NCBI RefSeq assembly: GCF_004123805.1
Contig: NZ_RWJX01000010.1
Location: 25,792 to 89,791 of the forward strand
Source: Cellulomonas endophytica
GTDB lineage: Bacteria; Actinomycetota; Actinomycetes; Actinomycetales; Cellulomonadaceae
Reading direction: 5' to 3'
Length of the DNA: 64,000 nucleotides
Part shown: positions 61,862 through 64,000 of the stretch, piece after piece
Numbering within the stretch: the stretch's first letter is position 1
How the letters are laid out: every line of letters begins with the position of its first letter
Notes under the pieces: generated by a model
Told to the model about the DNA's origin: nothing
What the model saw: only the letters and a program-made list of their open reading frames with translations
Databases searched by the model: none
Made by a program: the position numbers and the translations under genes

Positions 61862-64000
61862 GGCAGGGCCTCCAGCCGCTCGTCGAGGACGCGCCGCACC
61901 ACCGGGGCGAGGGAGGTGCTGTAGGCGGCGGTCACGTGCGAGGAGTCGCGGTAGGTGAGGACGTCGCCCACCACGGCGGGGCAGCCGTCCGCCGTGCACA
62001 GCCAGGGGGTGGGGTCGACGGCCGCCCAGCCCGAGGCGGCGAGCGCGTCGCCGAGCACGCCCTGGCGGTCCCGGTAGGGGTGCACGCCCTCCAGCGGCTG
62101 CGTGCACGCGCGCGCGTCGTCGAGGTGCTCCGCCAGGCAGTCCGGCGCCGCCCGCTCGCGGTACGGCGTGTCCAGGACGTAGAGCACCCGCTCCGGGTCG
62201 ACGCCCAGCGCCGCCAGGCCGGTGATCGTCGCGCCCGCCCAGGCGTCGTTGTCGACGTCGTCGCCCACGACGGTGTCGGACTGAGACACGAGCACGAGGT
62301 CGGGGTCGAGCGCGGCGACGCGGGCGCGCACCTCGTCGCGCCAGGTCGTGCACTCCGTGTAGGCGCGGTCCAGCGGCCCGGACCACACGTCGAGCTCGGC
62401 CACGGGGCACGCGGACTTCGTCCAGGCGACGACGCGCCACCCCGCGTCCTGGGCGGCGGCGTCGAGCGCCGGCAGCCACTGCTGGGCGTGCGAGTCCCCC
62501 ACGAGCACGAGGGTCCGGTAGCCGCCGGGGTCGCCGTAGCGGCAGTCCGGCTGGTCGACGACGAGGAAGTCGGCGTGGCACCCGTCGACGGTCGAGACGG
62601 GCTGGTCGCGCGGCGCGTCGGCGAGGGTCGGCGTGAGGTTGGCGGGCACCGCGCGGGTGGCGAGCCCGTCCGCGAGCGCCCGGGCGACGCCGTCGGCGGA
62701 CGCCGCGTCGAGCCGCAGCGGCGCGGCGGCGCTGCCGCTGCCGACGAGGGAGGGCGCCGTCGCCAGGACCGCCGCGGCGGAGAGCAGGCTCGCGGCCACG
62801 AGCGCCGCCCCGACCGCCAGCCAGCGCCGGGGCGACCAGACGAGCACGGCGCAGGGCCGCTCGACGAGCCAGTACGTCAGCACCGCGAGCCAGAGCGTGA
62901 TCGCGGCGACCTCGAGCTGGGCCCACCACGCCGGCTCGCGGCCGAGGAGCACCGGCACGAGGACCATCGCCGGCCAGTGCCACAGGTACCAGCCGTAGGA
63001 GACGGCGCCCACGCCCTGCACGAGCCGCGGCCGCAGCACCGCGCCGACCCCGGCGCCGCGCGCGGCGATCACCGCGGCCGTCCCCAGGACGGGCCAGAGG
63101 GCGGCCGTGCCGGGGAAGGCGGTGGCCTCGTCGAGCACGAACGCCGGGACCACCACCGCGGCCAGCCCCGCCGGGCCGAGGACCCGCGCCGCGGCGACGG
63201 GCAGCCGGTCCACGTGCCGGGCCCCCAGGGCGAGCAGCGCGCCCACGCCGAGCTCCCAGGCCCGCGTCTGGAGGGAGAAGTACGCCAGCGGCGCGTTCGC
63301 CGCCGTGACGAGCACGGACGCGGAGAGCGACGCCCCGACGACGAGGAGCGTCCCGGCGGTCGCGGCCGCGCGGCGGCGCGCGGCGGGGACCAGCACGAGG
63401 AGCGACAGCAGGAGCGGGGCCAGGAGGTAGAACTGCTCCTCCACGGCCAGGGACCAGTAGTGCTGCAGCGGCGACTCGGGCCGGTCGACCTGCTGGTAGT
63501 CCACGCCCTGGCCCGCGAGCCGGTAGTTGAGGCCGTGCACGGCGGCCAGGAGCGCGTCCCCCGCCAGCCCGGGGAGGCGGAACGGCGACCCCCAGAGCCG
63601 GGCGACGACGAGCGTCGTGACCAGGACGAGGGTCGACAGCGGCAGGAGCCGCCGCACGCGGGCGCCCCAGAACCGCGTGAGCCGGACGCGGCCGTGCGCC
63701 TCCACGTCGCGCAGCAGGTGCCCCGTGATGAGGAAGCCCGAGATCACGAGGAAGACGTCCACGCCGACGTAGCCGCCGGTGACCCCGGGGACGCCCGCGT
63801 GGTACAGCACCACGAGCATGACCGCGACGGCGCGCAGCCCTTGCACGTCCGTGCGCCAGGGGCCGCGGCGGCGCGCCGGCCGCGGCCCGGTGGCGCGGCC
63901 GGCGGGGAGGACGTCGTCGCCGGGGGCGCGCGGGACGTCGGACGCGGCGGCAGGGCTCTCGGGGCGTCCGGGTCCGCCGCCCGCGACGAGCGGGGGCGCG
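61858..64000 (-). CDS. acyltransferase-3/SGNH membrane O-acyltransferase, partial (start outside window)
   Basis: At least 713 codons of a second OafA-like protein. The frame is open to the right edge and has no start codon after the core begins, so the N-terminus is outside the window. Matches to the neighbouring paralogue are high throughout: Q-G-L-R-A-V-A-V, L-Y-H-A-G, V-I-S-G-F-L-I, L-V-G-D-S-H-A-Q-Q-W and D-S-S-H. A GTG at 63846 is internal, because the preceding residues (G-P-W-R-T-D) also match. The tandem copies probably arose by duplication and may act on different sites of one glycan. Confidence 0.92.
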   Translation of the reverse strand, partial: APPLVAGGGPGRPESPAAASDVPRAPGDDVLPAGRATGPRPARRRGPWRTDVQGLRAVAVMLVVLYHAGVPGVTGGYVGVDVFLVISGFLITGHLLRDVEAHGRVRLTRFWGARVRRLLPLSTLVLVTTLVVARLWGSPFRLPGLAGDALLAAVHGLNYRLAGQGVDYQQVDRPESPLQHYWSLAVEEQFYLLAPLLLSLLVLVPAARRRAAATAGTLLVVGASLSASVLVTAANAPLAYFSLQTRAWELGVGALLALGARHVDRLPVAAARVLGPAGLAAVVVPAFVLDEATAFPGTAALWPVLGTAAVIAARGAGVGAVLRPRLVQGVGAVSYGWYLWHWPAMVLVPVLLGREPAWWAQLEVAAITLWLAVLTYWLVERPCAVLVWSPRRWLAVGAALVAASLLSAAAVLATAPSLVGSGSAAAPLRLDAASADGVARALADGLATRAVPANLTPTLADAPRDQPVSTVDGCHADFLVVDQPDCRYGDPGGYRTLVLVGDSHAQQWLPALDAAAQDAGWRVVAWTKSACPVAELDVWSGPLDRAYTECTTWRDEVRARVAALDPDLVLVSQSDTVVGDDVDNDAWAGATITGLAALGVDPERVLYVLDTPYRERAAPDCLAEHLDDARACTQPLEGVHPYRDRQGVLGDALAASGWAAVDPTPWLCTADGCPAVVGDVLTYRDSSHVTAAYSTSLAPVVRRVLDERLEALP

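Noticed and set aside
61858..63846. Internal GTG at 63846 as the start of the last gene
   Set aside because: The residues before it (G-P-W-R-T-D) match the paralogue and the frame is open to the edge, so the gene begins outside the window.

Overview
The window is chromosomal DNA from a very GC-rich actinobacterium. Third codon positions are almost all G or C, Shine-Dalgarno sites are strong, GTG starts are common, and many gene pairs are coupled by GTGA or TGATG overlaps. Regulator and enzyme types (AfsR/SARP-STAND-WD40, MmyB, LacI, MerR-type promoter spacing) and secreted glycosidases fit a Kineosporiales/Micrococcales-like soil or plant-associated organism, but the sequence alone does not fix the genus. 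I saw no rRNA, tRNA, CRISPR array, insertion sequence or phage genes, and no gap above about 300 bp without a gene.

Layout. 1-8527 (minus strand): a tight operon led by a cytoplasmic-looking neprosin-family glutamic peptidase, followed by a small two-Cys protein and four large unrecognised proteins rich in predicted beta strands; this is the most novel part of the window. 8674-9516: alpha carbonic anhydrase lipoprotein. 9758-13819: polyol PTS operon (DeoR regulator, zinc dehydrogenase, mannitol-type EIICB, EIIA). 14102-15843: flavin-split-barrel protein and MFS transporter. 16010-17989: GGDEF-EAL protein. 18078-20726: an 882-residue Het-C-domain protein. 20983-23499: MFS exporter divergent from a truncated alcohol dehydrogenase fused by ATGA overlap to a beta carbonic anhydrase, under a MerR-type promoter. 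23524-26355: MmyB regulator divergent from DUF3159 and SDR genes.

26506-31163 is a zone of decay or sequence error: hemerythrin-like, vanadium haloperoxidase/PAP2 and RibD/DHFR-like genes each carry one or two apparent single-base frameshifts, while the SnoaL-like/MarR pair and a LuxR regulator between them are intact. 31271-36100: serine hydrolase lipoprotein, then a coupled pair of glycosyltransferases, one with a HEAT-repeat N-terminus. 36324-39190: malectin-DUF4038 secreted glycosidase and a lipoprotein. 39406-43809: AfsR-like SARP-STAND-WD40 regulator. 43823-46162: serine hydrolase and flavin monooxygenase. 46400-49888: secreted GH3 glycosidase and LacI regulator. 49950-54043: cupin, LuxR regulator, small secreted protein, UBP-type zinc finger, FGGY kinase. 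54102-58557: TetR-controlled heterodimeric ABC exporter. 58668-64000: GH26-like secreted glycosidase and two tandem acyltransferase-3/SGNH membrane O-acyltransferases, the last cut by the window edge.

Convergent gene ends in the window repeatedly carry perfect GC-rich hairpins of 7-14 bp without U-tracts, which serve as shared terminators. Several palindromes next to their regulators (TetR, MarR, DeoR, and a MerR-type 19-bp spacer) are good operator candidates.
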